Origin: Chryseobacterium sp. MEBOG06
Lineage (GTDB): Bacteria; Bacteroidota; Bacteroidia; Flavobacteriales; Weeksellaceae
Length of the DNA stretch: 64,000 bases
Reading direction: 5' to 3'
NCBI RefSeq assembly: GCF_021869765.1
Contig: NZ_CP084580.1
Location: 5,084,001-5,148,000, forward strand
This document shows, piece by piece, positions 44,792-53,320 of this stretch (the stretch's first letter is position 1; every line of letters begins with the position of its first letter). The notes below the pieces were generated by a model. The model was given only the letters and a program-made list of their open reading frames with translations. It did no database searches and was not told the DNA's origin. Position numbers and translations under genes: made by a program.

Positions 44792-46984
44792 TTATTTTGT
44801 TTCAATTAATTTGGAGTAGACCCCATTTTGTTTCATCAGTTCATGATGGGTTCCTCTTTCCACTATTTTTCCGTATTCCATTACAATGATTTCATCACAG
44901 TCTATAATGGTACTTAGTCTGTGGGCTACAATCAGGCAGGTACAGCCTCTTTTTTTGACATTGTCCATCACCGTCTTTTCAGCAGTAGGGTCTAGTGCGC
45001 TGGTTGCCTCATCCATTATTAAGATTGAAGGGTTGGTTGCCAATGCTCTTGCGATCTCCAGACGCTGGCGCTGCCCACCGCTAAAGTTAGACCCTCCTTC
45101 CAGAACAGTACTGTCATATGCATCATTCCTAGCGGCAATCACATCATGAATGGCGGCATCTCTTGCAGACTGTATGATACTTTTGTCTGATATGGTAGCA
45201 TCCCAAAAGGATATATTTTCTTTGATGGTCCCATTGAAAATAAGAACTTCCTGATCAATCACTGCTAATGACTCAGTAATTACATTTCTTGGGATTTCTT
45301 CTTTATTTTTTCCGTCGAGCAGGATCTCTCCTTTCCAGGGTTTGTATAAGCCTGAAGCTATTTTAGCGACTGTTGACTTTCCACTTCCCGATCCTCCTAC
45401 GAGAGCTACTCTGCTCCCCGGCTTCAGTTTTAAGTTGAAATTTTCTATAAGGGCTGGCGTTGTAGTATTGTATCCAAATGTAACATCCCGCATTTCAAAA
45501 TAGCCTACCAACTTACTATTCATCTCTTCTCTAACTACGGATTCACCTTCCTGATTTTCTTTAAACTGATCATCTACTTCATAGTTTATTACATCATCTA
45601 TTCTGTTCATATCACTTTCAGTTTCATGCAGCATGGTCCCCACAGAAATCAATTGGTTAACAGGTGATATGAAGTTACTCATCAGATAGGTAAAAGCTAC
45701 AAGAGCCCCAAGAGTCATTTCTCCATCCATAATTCTTAATGCTCCTACTCCTAAAATCAATGTTGTTGTAAGGGAAGTAACAAGTGGCGGGATTGCGTTC
45801 AGCTTAATCGTTAACCAGCCTAACTCCTGCTGAGCATTCATTACTTTTGACAGATATCCTATCCAGTTGGTAAAGAAATCATTTTCTCTTCCGGAAGCTT
45901 TCAGGGTTTCTATCATACTGATCCCTGATGTGGTGGTTCCCAGCAATTTACCATTTTCGTTACTTAAGCGTCTGTTACCATCTTTTCTTGCTGTGGAAAC
46001 GTATCTTAAAACGGCCACATTAATGCCAGCCATAAATATTCCTATTAAGGTCAGAGGAATGTCATAGGAGAACATTAAAATAGCATAAAAAATAACGACA
46101 ATAATGTTGAGGGCTGCATTGGCAAGATCTCCACTTAAGAGCTTGGCAACTTTATCATTCAGAGAAACCCTATTTCCTATTTCACCACTATACCGTTGGG
46201 TAAAAAAGGCAATGGGCAGATGAAATACATGCCATAGAAATTTACTGGAGGTTGTAAGTGCCAATTTTGTTTCCAATTTCAGAAGATAGTACTGCTGGAT
46301 ATAAACCAAAGCAGAATTAACTATCAGAACGGCTCCCATAATCAGCAATAAAGGCATCACAAAACCTGAATAGCCGTTGATCAAATATTTATCTATAAAG
46401 ATTTTGATGAATGACGGAATGACCAATCCCGGAATAACCAAAAAAAGGCTGGCCAATATAAGATAGATGATACTCAACTTGGAATTGGATACCCTTGACG
46501 CCAAAGAAGACATCAGTCCTCTTTTTTCATTCCCTTTTTCAAAGTTTTCACCAGGCTCGAAAGTAAGTACAACACCTGTATAGGCATCATCAAATTCTTC
46601 ATGGGTAACCTGATATCTTCCCTGAGCCGGATCACTCAGATATACTTTATTTTTTGTAAAGCCTTCTAAAACCAAAAAGTGATTAAAATTCCAGAAAATA
46701 ATAGCCGGAGTCTTGACCTGCATTACTTTTTCTATAGATTTGGCATATCCTTTTGCTTCCAGCCCATATTCTTTTGCTGCTTTTATGACATTGGTTGCTT
46801 TTAACCCATCTCTGGAAACTCCACAGGCAATTCTCAACTTCTCTAAGGGAACGAATTTACCGAAATAGCCTAAGATAATACTCAATGCCGCGGCTCCGCA
46901 TTCTACACTCTCCATCTGCAAAACTGTAGGAACTTTTACAGGTCTTGCTTGTTTTTCTATCACAAAGTTTGTTTTGTTACCCAT
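44792..46984 (-). CDS. NHLP-type peptidase-containing ABC transporter (C39 + permease + ATPase)
   Basis: This 730-residue bifunctional exporter cuts leader peptides after a double-glycine-type site and pumps the core out. The N-terminal C39 peptidase has catalytic Cys29 (MESVECGAAALS), His in WNFNHFLVLEG and Asp in YLSDPAQG, all intact. Six membrane helices span about 165-440. The ATPase contains VGGSGSGKSTVAK near residue 530, NFSGGQRQRLEIARAL and IMDEATSALDP. Eight precursors in this locus carry GG-type sites as substrates. Upstream is the HlyD-like adaptor gene, downstream the partner ABC gene. Confidence 0.95.
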   Translation of the reverse strand: MGNKTNFVIEKQARPVKVPTVLQMESVECGAAALSIILGYFGKFVPLEKLRIACGVSRDGLKATNVIKAAKEYGLEAKGYAKSIEKVMQVKTPAIIFWNFNHFLVLEGFTKNKVYLSDPAQGRYQVTHEEFDDAYTGVVLTFEPGENFEKGNEKRGLMSSLASRVSNSKLSIIYLILASLFLVIPGLVIPSFIKIFIDKYLINGYSGFVMPLLLIMGAVLIVNSALVYIQQYYLLKLETKLALTTSSKFLWHVFHLPIAFFTQRYSGEIGNRVSLNDKVAKLLSGDLANAALNIIVVIFYAILMFSYDIPLTLIGIFMAGINVAVLRYVSTARKDGNRRLSNENGKLLGTTTSGISMIETLKASGRENDFFTNWIGYLSKVMNAQQELGWLTIKLNAIPPLVTSLTTTLILGVGALRIMDGEMTLGALVAFTYLMSNFISPVNQLISVGTMLHETESDMNRIDDVINYEVDDQFKENQEGESVVREEMNSKLVGYFEMRDVTFGYNTTTPALIENFNLKLKPGSRVALVGGSGSGKSTVAKIASGLYKPWKGEILLDGKNKEEIPRNVITESLAVIDQEVLIFNGTIKENISFWDATISDKSIIQSARDAAIHDVIAARNDAYDSTVLEGGSNFSGGQRQRLEIARALATNPSILIMDEATSALDPTAEKTVMDNVKKRGCTCLIVAHRLSTIIDCDEIIVMEYGKIVERGTHHELMKQNGVYSKLIETK

Positions 46985-46999
46985 CTTTTACATTCAATT

Positions 47000-48262
47000 T
47001 TAGTACAGATCAAAGAATTTTTTAAACGCTGGAACTACAATGGTAGCAGGCGGTTCCTGATTTATTGTAATCTTACCATTGCAGGAAGTTCCTTCTTTTA
47101 TGGAAACATTGGGCCCTTTGGCGGAAGTCCATTTATAACCACTATAGGAATTAGGATCTTTTTCAAATTCTACATGAACTTCAAACAGAGGTCCTGAAGC
47201 TAATAATCCTTTGGCCAACTGATCATTTTTCACAGAAGTCATCATTCCCTGCTGGGTAATGGGGAAATCTGAGACATAGGTAACTTTTCCTTCAATAAAT
47301 CCATATTCCTGGGGCTGTACAGTGGAAGGAACCACAAAAGCTTCCATTCCTTTTTTAATTTTTTTACCATCCTGAGAAGGGATATAAAGTACTCCCTTCA
47401 GGGTTGCCAATTTTTCTGTACCTATGTTTTTTAATTTGAATAATGGTGTCCCCGCACCTACCACTCCTCCGGCATCAGTCAGTACTTCTACTACTTCACC
47501 ATCGTAAGGACTTTTTATTTTATTTTGGGTTTCATATCTTTCTGATAAAAACTGGAGGTTTCTTTCGGCTTCGGAAATACGCTGATTTTGAAGGGTTATT
47601 TTTTGCTGTAAATCAAATCCGATATTATGCTGCTGGCTTGACGTTTCTGCCATCTGCCCTTTAAGCCTTTCGATCGTATTTTTTGATGCGTCTATCTGCT
47701 GTTTGGTTCCAGCGACCTGAGATTTGATGATGAGTCCTTTATTCAATAGATTGTTTTCAGATTCTAATTGATTGTAAAGAAATGCAAGCTTCTTCTTTTC
47801 TGCTTCTATTTCTCCCTGAATGCTAACTCTGTTTTGGCTGATCAACTGCCCTTCCAGATGGCTTCCCTGATTTCCATAGGCCATTAATTTTCCCATCTCA
47901 AATTTCCTGTCTGACAGAACTGCTTTTGCATCCTCAATCTGCTGATAAAGATCGGGCTGCTGGATGGTGGCGATCACATCTCCCTTTTTCACATGGTCTC
48001 CAATGCCAACGTGTAATTTTACAAGCTGCCCCTGAGAGGTGGCAACTACTTCGTGAACTTCTCCACCGAGTACCACACCTATTGCGTTCAGCTTTGTTTT
48101 CACAGTACCGAATACTGCCCAGCAAATCCCCGTTCCCAATGCGATGAAGACGGTAACAAGGGCAATCCAGGCTTTTGGACCTGTAACTTTTATTAACTGA
48201 TCTAATTTTTCGGGAGTAGATAGTTTTTCTAATGCTGACTTTCTAAAAAAACCTGCTGACAT
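47000..48262 (-). CDS. HlyD-family secretion adaptor of the NHLP system
   Basis: The 420-residue periplasmic adaptor has one N-terminal membrane helix (about 32-52, AWIALVTVFIALGTGICWAV). A split biotinyl-lipoyl-like domain (LVKLHVGIGDHVKKGDVIAT; IKSPYDGEVVEVL) flanks a coiled-coil hairpin at about 110-235, and a beta-barrel region with YGFIEGKVTYVSDFP follows. It bridges the inner-membrane ABC exporter and TolC. It is the middle gene of the export operon, 15 bp before the C39-ABC gene. Confidence 0.92.
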   Translation of the reverse strand: MSAGFFRKSALEKLSTPEKLDQLIKVTGPKAWIALVTVFIALGTGICWAVFGTVKTKLNAIGVVLGGEVHEVVATSQGQLVKLHVGIGDHVKKGDVIATIQQPDLYQQIEDAKAVLSDRKFEMGKLMAYGNQGSHLEGQLISQNRVSIQGEIEAEKKKLAFLYNQLESENNLLNKGLIIKSQVAGTKQQIDASKNTIERLKGQMAETSSQQHNIGFDLQQKITLQNQRISEAERNLQFLSERYETQNKIKSPYDGEVVEVLTDAGGVVGAGTPLFKLKNIGTEKLATLKGVLYIPSQDGKKIKKGMEAFVVPSTVQPQEYGFIEGKVTYVSDFPITQQGMMTSVKNDQLAKGLLASGPLFEVHVEFEKDPNSYSGYKWTSAKGPNVSIKEGTSCNGKITINQEPPATIVVPAFKKFFDLY

Positions 48263-48273
48263 AGTTTTAGTGT

Positions 48274-49848
48274 TTAATAATTAGCTGTGTTTGGAATGGT
48301 ATAGAAGACTTCCTGATTTAAAGTAAATCCTTTGTCTCCCTGTGAAATCAGTGTTCCTGTTTCATGTCTTAAATTGATGATAGCATTGGCAAACTGTTGG
48401 TAAGCCTGCAGATATTGCAGCTCTGAAGAGGTAAGCCGTTCCTGAAATAGAATTACATTAAGTATCGTTGTTAATCCTGCCTGAAGTTTTACCTGTTCAT
48501 TATTAAAAGCTTCTTTATAGGAATCCAGAGCTTCTTTTGCTCTTTCTAAGACGACCACACTGTTATCCAGAGTATTGATGGCGTTACTGATATTCAGTTC
48601 TATATTTCGCTCTAAATTTTCATTTGATATTTTCTGATCATTTAAAGCGATCATACTTTTGGCATAATTCCCTTTGGCCAAATTGTTATTGACCGGGAAA
48701 GTAAATGTCAGTTTAGCTCCTGCGCCTAAATTCCTTCCTTCGTTATTGGTAAATGAAGAGAATGCTTTATCTACTCCGTTTCCTGCAATTGCTCCTCCAT
48801 AGAAAACAAAACCCGTCAGATCTAATTGAGGTTTTTTGTTATTTTCTGCCAGTTTATACTGTATTTCCAATGCATCGGAAATTTTTTCAACGGCTTTCAG
48901 GTCTCCTCTTTTTTCTTTGGCAACTTTGATTAAAGAATTTCGGTCAAGATTTGTTGTGTACTGCGATTCTTTGATAGCAGGAAATTCATTGACGGGGATG
49001 TCCAGCTGGAGACTTTCCTCGTTACTGAGTCCTATTACTCTTCCCAGGTTAATTCTTGCTTCATACAAGCCCTGTTGTGCCACAGCAGTCAGCTTTTCCT
49101 GATTATAAAGGTCTGCATTCACCTGAGCGATGTCTCCTGCAGGTTTTTTATCTGCTTTTATAAGTTCTTTGGTAACATCCATTACATTCCTTACCCGGCC
49201 TTCGTTTTCTTTATAGATTTCTAAACTTTTATAGGCCAGATAGTAACTCCAGTAAGCCTGGCCTATCTGTAGAATGGTATATGAATTGGTAAATTCATTA
49301 TTGCTCCTGGTATTTTCTATATAAAGTTGTGAAACTCTTTCAGAAATTGTTGTTACCTCTCTTCCTCTTCCCTTTAATAGGGGTTGTGTCAATGAAAAAT
49401 TGACAGACCCAAGATGATTTCCCCAGAAAGCCCCAACATATTGGTTAAAGCTGTCATAAGGAAAGTTATTATTATTAAAACCATATTTTAGACTTATATC
49501 TGTTATCTGTCCTGATCTGAGCTTCTTTTGGAGCCCTGCTGAAAAGTCCAGTGTATTGGTTTTTAGAAATTTATCCATATACTGATTTCTAGGATCTGCG
49601 TCAAAAAGTGTATATTTATTGTGTTTGACCGCTACCTCCGAAAACAGGTTAACATCAAATACGCTTCTTTGGATCTGAAAGTCACCTTCAGCATCTTTTA
49701 TGGTATAACCACTCCTTATTATGCTGGGATTCTTTTCAAATGCAATATTTGAAATTTCTACCAGATCACAGTTTATTTTAGACTGTCCATAAAGGCTGGT
49801 AACACCTAAACCCGTAAATAGTACATAGATAAATTTGTAAAACCTCAT
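48274..49848 (-). CDS. TolC-family outer-membrane channel
   Basis: The 524-residue protein has a signal peptide (residues 1-21, ending SLYG) and the two-fold repeated helical plan of TolC. Typical stretches are FSLTQPLLKGRGREVTTIS in the first half and LGAGAKLTFTFPVNNNLAKG in the second. It forms the outer-membrane exit duct for peptide export. It lies directly before the adaptor gene in the same operon (11-bp gap). Confidence 0.92.
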   Translation of the reverse strand: MRFYKFIYVLFTGLGVTSLYGQSKINCDLVEISNIAFEKNPSIIRSGYTIKDAEGDFQIQRSVFDVNLFSEVAVKHNKYTLFDADPRNQYMDKFLKTNTLDFSAGLQKKLRSGQITDISLKYGFNNNNFPYDSFNQYVGAFWGNHLGSVNFSLTQPLLKGRGREVTTISERVSQLYIENTRSNNEFTNSYTILQIGQAYWSYYLAYKSLEIYKENEGRVRNVMDVTKELIKADKKPAGDIAQVNADLYNQEKLTAVAQQGLYEARINLGRVIGLSNEESLQLDIPVNEFPAIKESQYTTNLDRNSLIKVAKEKRGDLKAVEKISDALEIQYKLAENNKKPQLDLTGFVFYGGAIAGNGVDKAFSSFTNNEGRNLGAGAKLTFTFPVNNNLAKGNYAKSMIALNDQKISNENLERNIELNISNAINTLDNSVVVLERAKEALDSYKEAFNNEQVKLQAGLTTILNVILFQERLTSSELQYLQAYQQFANAIINLRHETGTLISQGDKGFTLNQEVFYTIPNTANY

Positions 49849-49872
49849 TTTGGAAATGAATTATTTTTAAAG

Positions 49873-50394
49873 TTAAACCTCTGAAAACCGGTGCAGTATC
49901 TGCCCAAAACGGGAACCTGCCTGAGCTACACCATCTAATATATTGGTGTCTATAAGATCCTCCTCTTCCGGATTGCCATATCCCAGCTGATCTGTTGTTT
50001 TTCTCAATCTGTTTGACAGGAACAAGGCTAAGGCATAGTAGAAATTTGATCTAAATTCAGGGTTTGCTGCCATCCGTTTGCTTATTGTATCACGGGAGAT
50101 CTGATAGACCACTGACGACTTTGTAACGACCACAGAAACTGATGGCGGCCTTGATTCCAGAAAGGACATCTCTCCTACGATCTCTCCTGCCTCCAGTTTG
50201 GCAACGCTCTCTCCGTGGCTGTTATCTGCATATACAGATAACTGGCCTGATAGAACGATGAATAAACTGTCAATAGACTCTCCTTTTTTGATAAGGGTAT
50301 ATCCTACCGGTAATTCTAATTTACTTCCGTTATGGATCATCCATTCTACATCTCTGTCATTTAATTGACCTAAGAAAAAAAGTACTCTTTTCAT
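49873..50394 (-). CDS. Cyclic-nucleotide-binding-fold protein without DNA-binding domain
   Basis: The 173-residue protein has a CRP-like beta-roll (YTLIKKGESIDSLFIVLSGQ, LEAGEIVGEMSFLESRPPSV) and a helical tail, but no HTH. In the phosphate-binding cassette the GE pair is kept (VGEMSFLE). The position of CRP Arg82 (PRSA/ERSA) reads RPPSVSV, so the Arg seems displaced or lost and normal cAMP binding is doubtful. Such domains recur in NHLP peptide clusters. It sits between the precursor at 50482 and TolC, with a 24-bp gap to the TolC gene. A sensory or scaffold role for export is inferred. Confidence 0.78.
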   Translation of the reverse strand: MKRVLFFLGQLNDRDVEWMIHNGSKLELPVGYTLIKKGESIDSLFIVLSGQLSVYADNSHGESVAKLEAGEIVGEMSFLESRPPSVSVVVTKSSVVYQISRDTISKRMAANPEFRSNFYYALALFLSNRLRKTTDQLGYGNPEEEDLIDTNILDGVAQAGSRFGQILHRFSEV

Positions 50395-50481
50395 AATTAT
50401 ATCTTTTTAATAAGGTTATGCTAAAATATTTTGTTTTACGCTGATAATTACGCCAAAAAAACTGCTATTCCTGACGCTTGT

Positions 50482-50817
50482 TTATTTCTTTATTTTTTGC
50501 AGAGAATTATATAATCCTTTATAATCTGTCATAATCCGCCCGCTTTTATTACTGCTGGCTGTTTTGTCTGATTTATTACCATAATCCTGATTCCCATTGT
50601 CTGGTTTTACAGGAATATTGATGTATAAATACTCCGGATCCGACTGATCTGTTATTTTAATTTTCTTGTCAATCGGCAGTTTTCTTCCAAAGAATTTTTC
50701 TAAAGCTTCTTCAGGATTTTCAAGCAAATAGTTTTTGAAATCTTCATTTTCCCAAGCTTCTGAGATAATTCTAAAGAATACTTCCTGCCCTTTTTTTTGT
50801 TCTTCTGTTAGGTTCAT
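50482..50817 (-). CDS. NHLP-leader-type peptide without GG cleavage motif
   Basis: The 111-residue product has the same nitrile-hydratase-like leader as the array precursors: EVFFRIISEAWENEDFKNYLLENPEEALEKFFG, then KIKITDQSDPEYLYINIPVKP. Unlike the others it lacks the acidic EEQLEAVAGG end and its double glycine. A basic, Ser/Asn-rich tail of about 40 residues replaces it (NKSDKTASSNKSGRIMTDYK). It is the third gene of the acyltransferase-led operon. It may be a precursor cut by another peptidase, a lysine-rich acylation substrate, or a non-secreted leader-like regulator. Confidence 0.75.
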   Translation of the reverse strand: MNLTEEQKKGQEVFFRIISEAWENEDFKNYLLENPEEALEKFFGRKLPIDKKIKITDQSDPEYLYINIPVKPDNGNQDYGNKSDKTASSNKSGRIMTDYKGLYNSLQKIKK

Positions 50818-50835
50818 ATTTTTATTTTATATCTA

Positions 50836-51483
50836 TTATTCCAAAGAGTTGATGAGTTCTTTAGGGGTAATATCATATTGATCTGCAAATAGTCTTGAAA
50901 AATAATGCACATCATTATAACCGACTGCATATGCAATTTGTGAGATAGATTTTTGTATGTAATTATCTATCATCTGTTTTGCTTTATGAAGGCGCAATAC
51001 TCTTATATATTTATTGGGAGTCAGGTAGACTAGATTACCCACTTTTCTGTGCAGCTGTCTTTCACTCACCGCCATTTTATATGAAAGCTCGTAAAGGTTT
51101 AACTCATTCTGAGTAAGCGAGCCATAAATTTCTTTTTCTAAGTTAATCAGCCAGTCCTGATCAATTTTTGCAATTTTATGAGGGTTTATGTGTTCAGAGC
51201 ACAAATCCCGAACATTTCCGTTGGATTCGTATATATCAAAAATTTCCGGACGGCTTCGAAAGGTCAAATTCAATGTTTTAGCTTTTGTTTTCAACATGAC
51301 CTCTTCGATGATGTCACTTATTTCTTTACTACTGGAAAATATTATTTCGTCTTTTTTATCTTTGTGGTGTAAAGCCGTACTCTTGCTTACGGTGATGATA
51401 TTTTCCAAGGGATTTTTAATATTTTGAATAATTTGTTCCAAAATATCAGGAGAACTCCAATCTATACTTTTTGCTGTATTCAT
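50836..51483 (-). CDS. AraC-type HTH protein with vestigial kinase-like N-terminus
   Basis: The 215-residue protein ends in a clear AraC domain (LYELSYKMAVSERQLHRKVGNL and SISQIAYAVGYNDVHYFSRLFADQY). The first 60 residues (ILEQIIQNIKNPLENIITVSKS) look like the dimerisation helix of a histidine kinase in which the HExRTPL motif has become QNIKNPL, so the phospho-histidine is absent. It seems to be a remnant of a larger hybrid sensor. It is second in the operon, after the acyltransferase gene, with an 18-bp gap to the precursor gene. It may act on the 28-bp direct-repeat elements before the precursor operons. Confidence 0.8.
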   Translation of the reverse strand: MNTAKSIDWSSPDILEQIIQNIKNPLENIITVSKSTALHHKDKKDEIIFSSSKEISDIIEEVMLKTKAKTLNLTFRSRPEIFDIYESNGNVRDLCSEHINPHKIAKIDQDWLINLEKEIYGSLTQNELNLYELSYKMAVSERQLHRKVGNLVYLTPNKYIRVLRLHKAKQMIDNYIQKSISQIAYAVGYNDVHYFSRLFADQYDITPKELINSLE

Positions 51484-51517
51484 CTTAGTGGGGATTTGAT
51501 TAATAAGAATCTGATTA

Positions 51518-52120
51518 TTAGCTTACTAAATATCTATTAGCTTCATAAAAACCTTTTAGACCTTCATAGTTCATTGATACCGGAATCGTTTCGGAACCTA
51601 AATAGTTAATTGAATCACCTATAACATCTGTTTTTATTCCCATTAGATTCATTACCCTTAAAAGTTTGCTGTCACATTCTGCGAAAGCAACACTATTCTC
51701 ATCTTTGCAAATGGGAGTAATTGCACATACCATCAACTTTTTAAATAATGTTCGGTCTTGGTTGGTTTTATGGGTGGCAAATCTTCCAATATGCCATATT
51801 GATGATATATTCTGAGAATTACTAATATCTAAAGGATTGATATTAAATAGCTTTTGTATAGGAAGTTTTGTTTGATAGTCCCATTTAATGACCCGAATAG
51901 AACCTTGGATATTTCCTGTAGTGTCTTTTACAACAAAAATCTCAGAATTTTTAAAATAGCTTAACTCTTCATTATATACTTCTTTCACATCATTCTGCAG
52001 CTCCATAGCCGGCATGGTACTTTCGGAATGATGATTAAAGTTTTCCTGTACTACAAATTTGGCCAGCTCTGTCAACTGTTCCAATTCTAATTGGTTTAAA
52101 TAACTTTGTGTGATTCTCAT
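51518..52120 (-). CDS. LuxI/FeeM-like GNAT N-acyltransferase heading the export operon
   Basis: From the start at 52120 (MRITQSYLNQLELEQL) the protein has 200 residues. Elements shared with autoinducer synthases and N-acyl amino acid synthases are GSIRVIKWD near residue 75, IWHIGRFATHK near 110 (the E/H-x-x-RF motif region) and the late AECDSKLLRVMNLMGIKTDVIGD. This class moves long acyl chains from ACP or CoA to an amine. A -7 element and an 18-bp dyad lie just upstream, so the longer frame from 52213 is rejected. Products could be a diffusible acyl signal or an acylated peptide side chain; sequence alone cannot decide. Confidence 0.65.
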   Translation of the reverse strand: MRITQSYLNQLELEQLTELAKFVVQENFNHHSESTMPAMELQNDVKEVYNEELSYFKNSEIFVVKDTTGNIQGSIRVIKWDYQTKLPIQKLFNINPLDISNSQNISSIWHIGRFATHKTNQDRTLFKKLMVCAITPICKDENSVAFAECDSKLLRVMNLMGIKTDVIGDSINYLGSETIPVSMNYEGLKGFYEANRYLVS

Positions 52121-52137
52121 GGTGGTTATGTTTTTAA

Positions 52138-52145
52138 CAAATCTA
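52138..52145 (-). promoter_or_regulatory. -7 element TAGATTTG of the acyltransferase/export operon
   Basis: A minus-strand TAnnTTTG match lies 17 bp before the start codon at 52120. The upstream TTG is missing at normal spacing; the 18-bp dyad at 52167-52184 takes its place. Confidence 0.6.
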
Positions 52146-52166
52146 CTTGGCATAAATGTCAATCCC

Positions 52167-52184
52167 ACTACACCAAATTGTAGT
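52167..52184 (-). promoter_or_regulatory. 18-bp dyad, promoter-proximal LuxR-type box candidate
   Basis: On the + strand it reads ACTACACCAAATTGTAGT, with 6-bp perfect arms. It lies 21 bp upstream of the -7 element of the acyltransferase operon, the same distance as at the thiF-like gene. It is probably the binding site of the divergent LuxR-type protein. Confidence 0.65.
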
Positions 52185-52204
52185 ATTACCCTGATTATCA
52201 AATT

Positions 52205-52222
52205 ACTACACAAAAGTGTAGT
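52205..52222. promoter_or_regulatory. 18-bp dyad, second box between acyltransferase and luxR-type genes
   Basis: ACTACACAAAAGTGTAGT has perfect 7-bp arms and is the best copy of the motif. It lies 38 bp centre-to-centre from the first box. No -7 element sits at the 21-bp spacing on either side, so it may serve cooperative binding or autoregulation of the luxR-type gene. Confidence 0.6.
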
Positions 52223-52341
52223 TTAATTCTTTATTGTATCAAAATGATAAATACATTTAAAAAAAAACATTAAGAAACAGATTTTAATATGAAAAAAATA
52301 AATTTAAATCCAAAAAACAACTAACATTATTGATTTTATGC

Positions 52342-52349
52342 TATTTTTG
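52342..52349 (+). promoter_or_regulatory. -7 element TATTTTTG of the luxR-type gene
   Basis: A TAnnTTTG match lies 15 bp before the ATG at 52365 and inside the frame opened by the ATG at 52338. It therefore supports the later start. Confidence 0.5.
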
Positions 52350-52364
52350 TATAAAACTGATAAA

Positions 52365-53129
52365 ATGAATGCAAATGAAACGAATTCTTTCTTTAATCAT
52401 AGGAATACAATTAGTAGTGTAACAGAGGAAGAGAAGGAGCAGCAATTCAGCTATCTTGAGTCTATTAAAGCATTTGCGAGAGCTACCTATACCAGTATAT
52501 ATGTGATTGATTATATGAAACAAGGATTTGAATATGTTTCAGACAATCCTTTGTTCCTTTGTGGTAACACTCCCCAGCAGGTACTAGAAATGGGATATGC
52601 TTTTTATTTCAAATATGTTCCTAAAACGGATCTGGAGCTATTACTAAAAATCAATTCTGTAGGATTTGATTTTTATGACAACATTTCCTTGGAAAGCAGA
52701 TTGGATTATACGATCTCTTACGATTTTCATATCATCAATAAGGAAGATAAAAAGATATTAGTCAATCAAAAATTAACCCCTTTATTTTTAAACAAGGACG
52801 GAAAAATATGGAAAGCAATATGTATTATTTCTATTTCTTCCGAAAGAGATTCTGGAAATATTAAGATCTATCAAAACGGAGAAAATAAAGTTTATCATTA
52901 CCGTCTTGACAGGGGTGTCTGGGAAACGGAGAAAAAAGCTGTTTTATCTAAAAGAGAACAAGAAATCCTACAACTTTGTGCACGAGGATTTACCATTAAT
53001 GACATAGCTGAAGCTATATTTGTTTCTCCAGATACGGTAAAGTTTCATAGAAGAAAATTATTTGAAAAATTAGAAGTGAGCAATATCACGGAGGCTATTG
53101 CGTATGCCACAAATAATAAATTGATTTAA
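52365..53129 (+). CDS. LuxR-type transcriptional regulator with PAS-like sensor domain
   Basis: The 254-residue regulator ends in a LuxR/GerE HTH (LSKREQEILQLCARGFTINDIAEAIFVSPDTVKFHRRKLFEKL). The N-terminal 180 residues resemble a PAS fold (IYVIDYMKQGFEYVSDNPLF, DYTISYDFHIINKEDKK), not the classical acyl-homoserine-lactone-binding domain. The start at 52365 is chosen over 52338 because of the -7 element between them. It is divergent from the acyltransferase operon, and three dyads in the locus are its most likely sites. Confidence 0.88.
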   Translation: MNANETNSFFNHRNTISSVTEEEKEQQFSYLESIKAFARATYTSIYVIDYMKQGFEYVSDNPLFLCGNTPQQVLEMGYAFYFKYVPKTDLELLLKINSVGFDFYDNISLESRLDYTISYDFHIINKEDKKILVNQKLTPLFLNKDGKIWKAICIISISSERDSGNIKIYQNGENKVYHYRLDRGVWETEKKAVLSKREQEILQLCARGFTINDIAEAIFVSPDTVKFHRRKLFEKLEVSNITEAIAYATNNKLI

Positions 53130-53320
53130 TGGATAGTATTGGTACTGCCAATGTATTTTTATAGGTATCAGGCTTTTTTATAAAACCTAGTTGGAAAGTC
53201 ATATAAAATATATTCCTGCTTTCTTTGCTCTACTCTTGTCTTTATGAGTCTACTTCTACTAAGTTCTTTATACCGGATAAAGAATATATATATATATAAG
53301 TTGATTTTCTATCAATTAAT

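Noticed and set aside
51518..53129. A classical acyl-homoserine-lactone quorum-sensing pair
   Set aside because: The LuxR-type protein has a PAS-like domain, not the autoinducer-binding domain, and the acyltransferase could equally modify peptides. I keep only the LuxI/FeeM-like wording.
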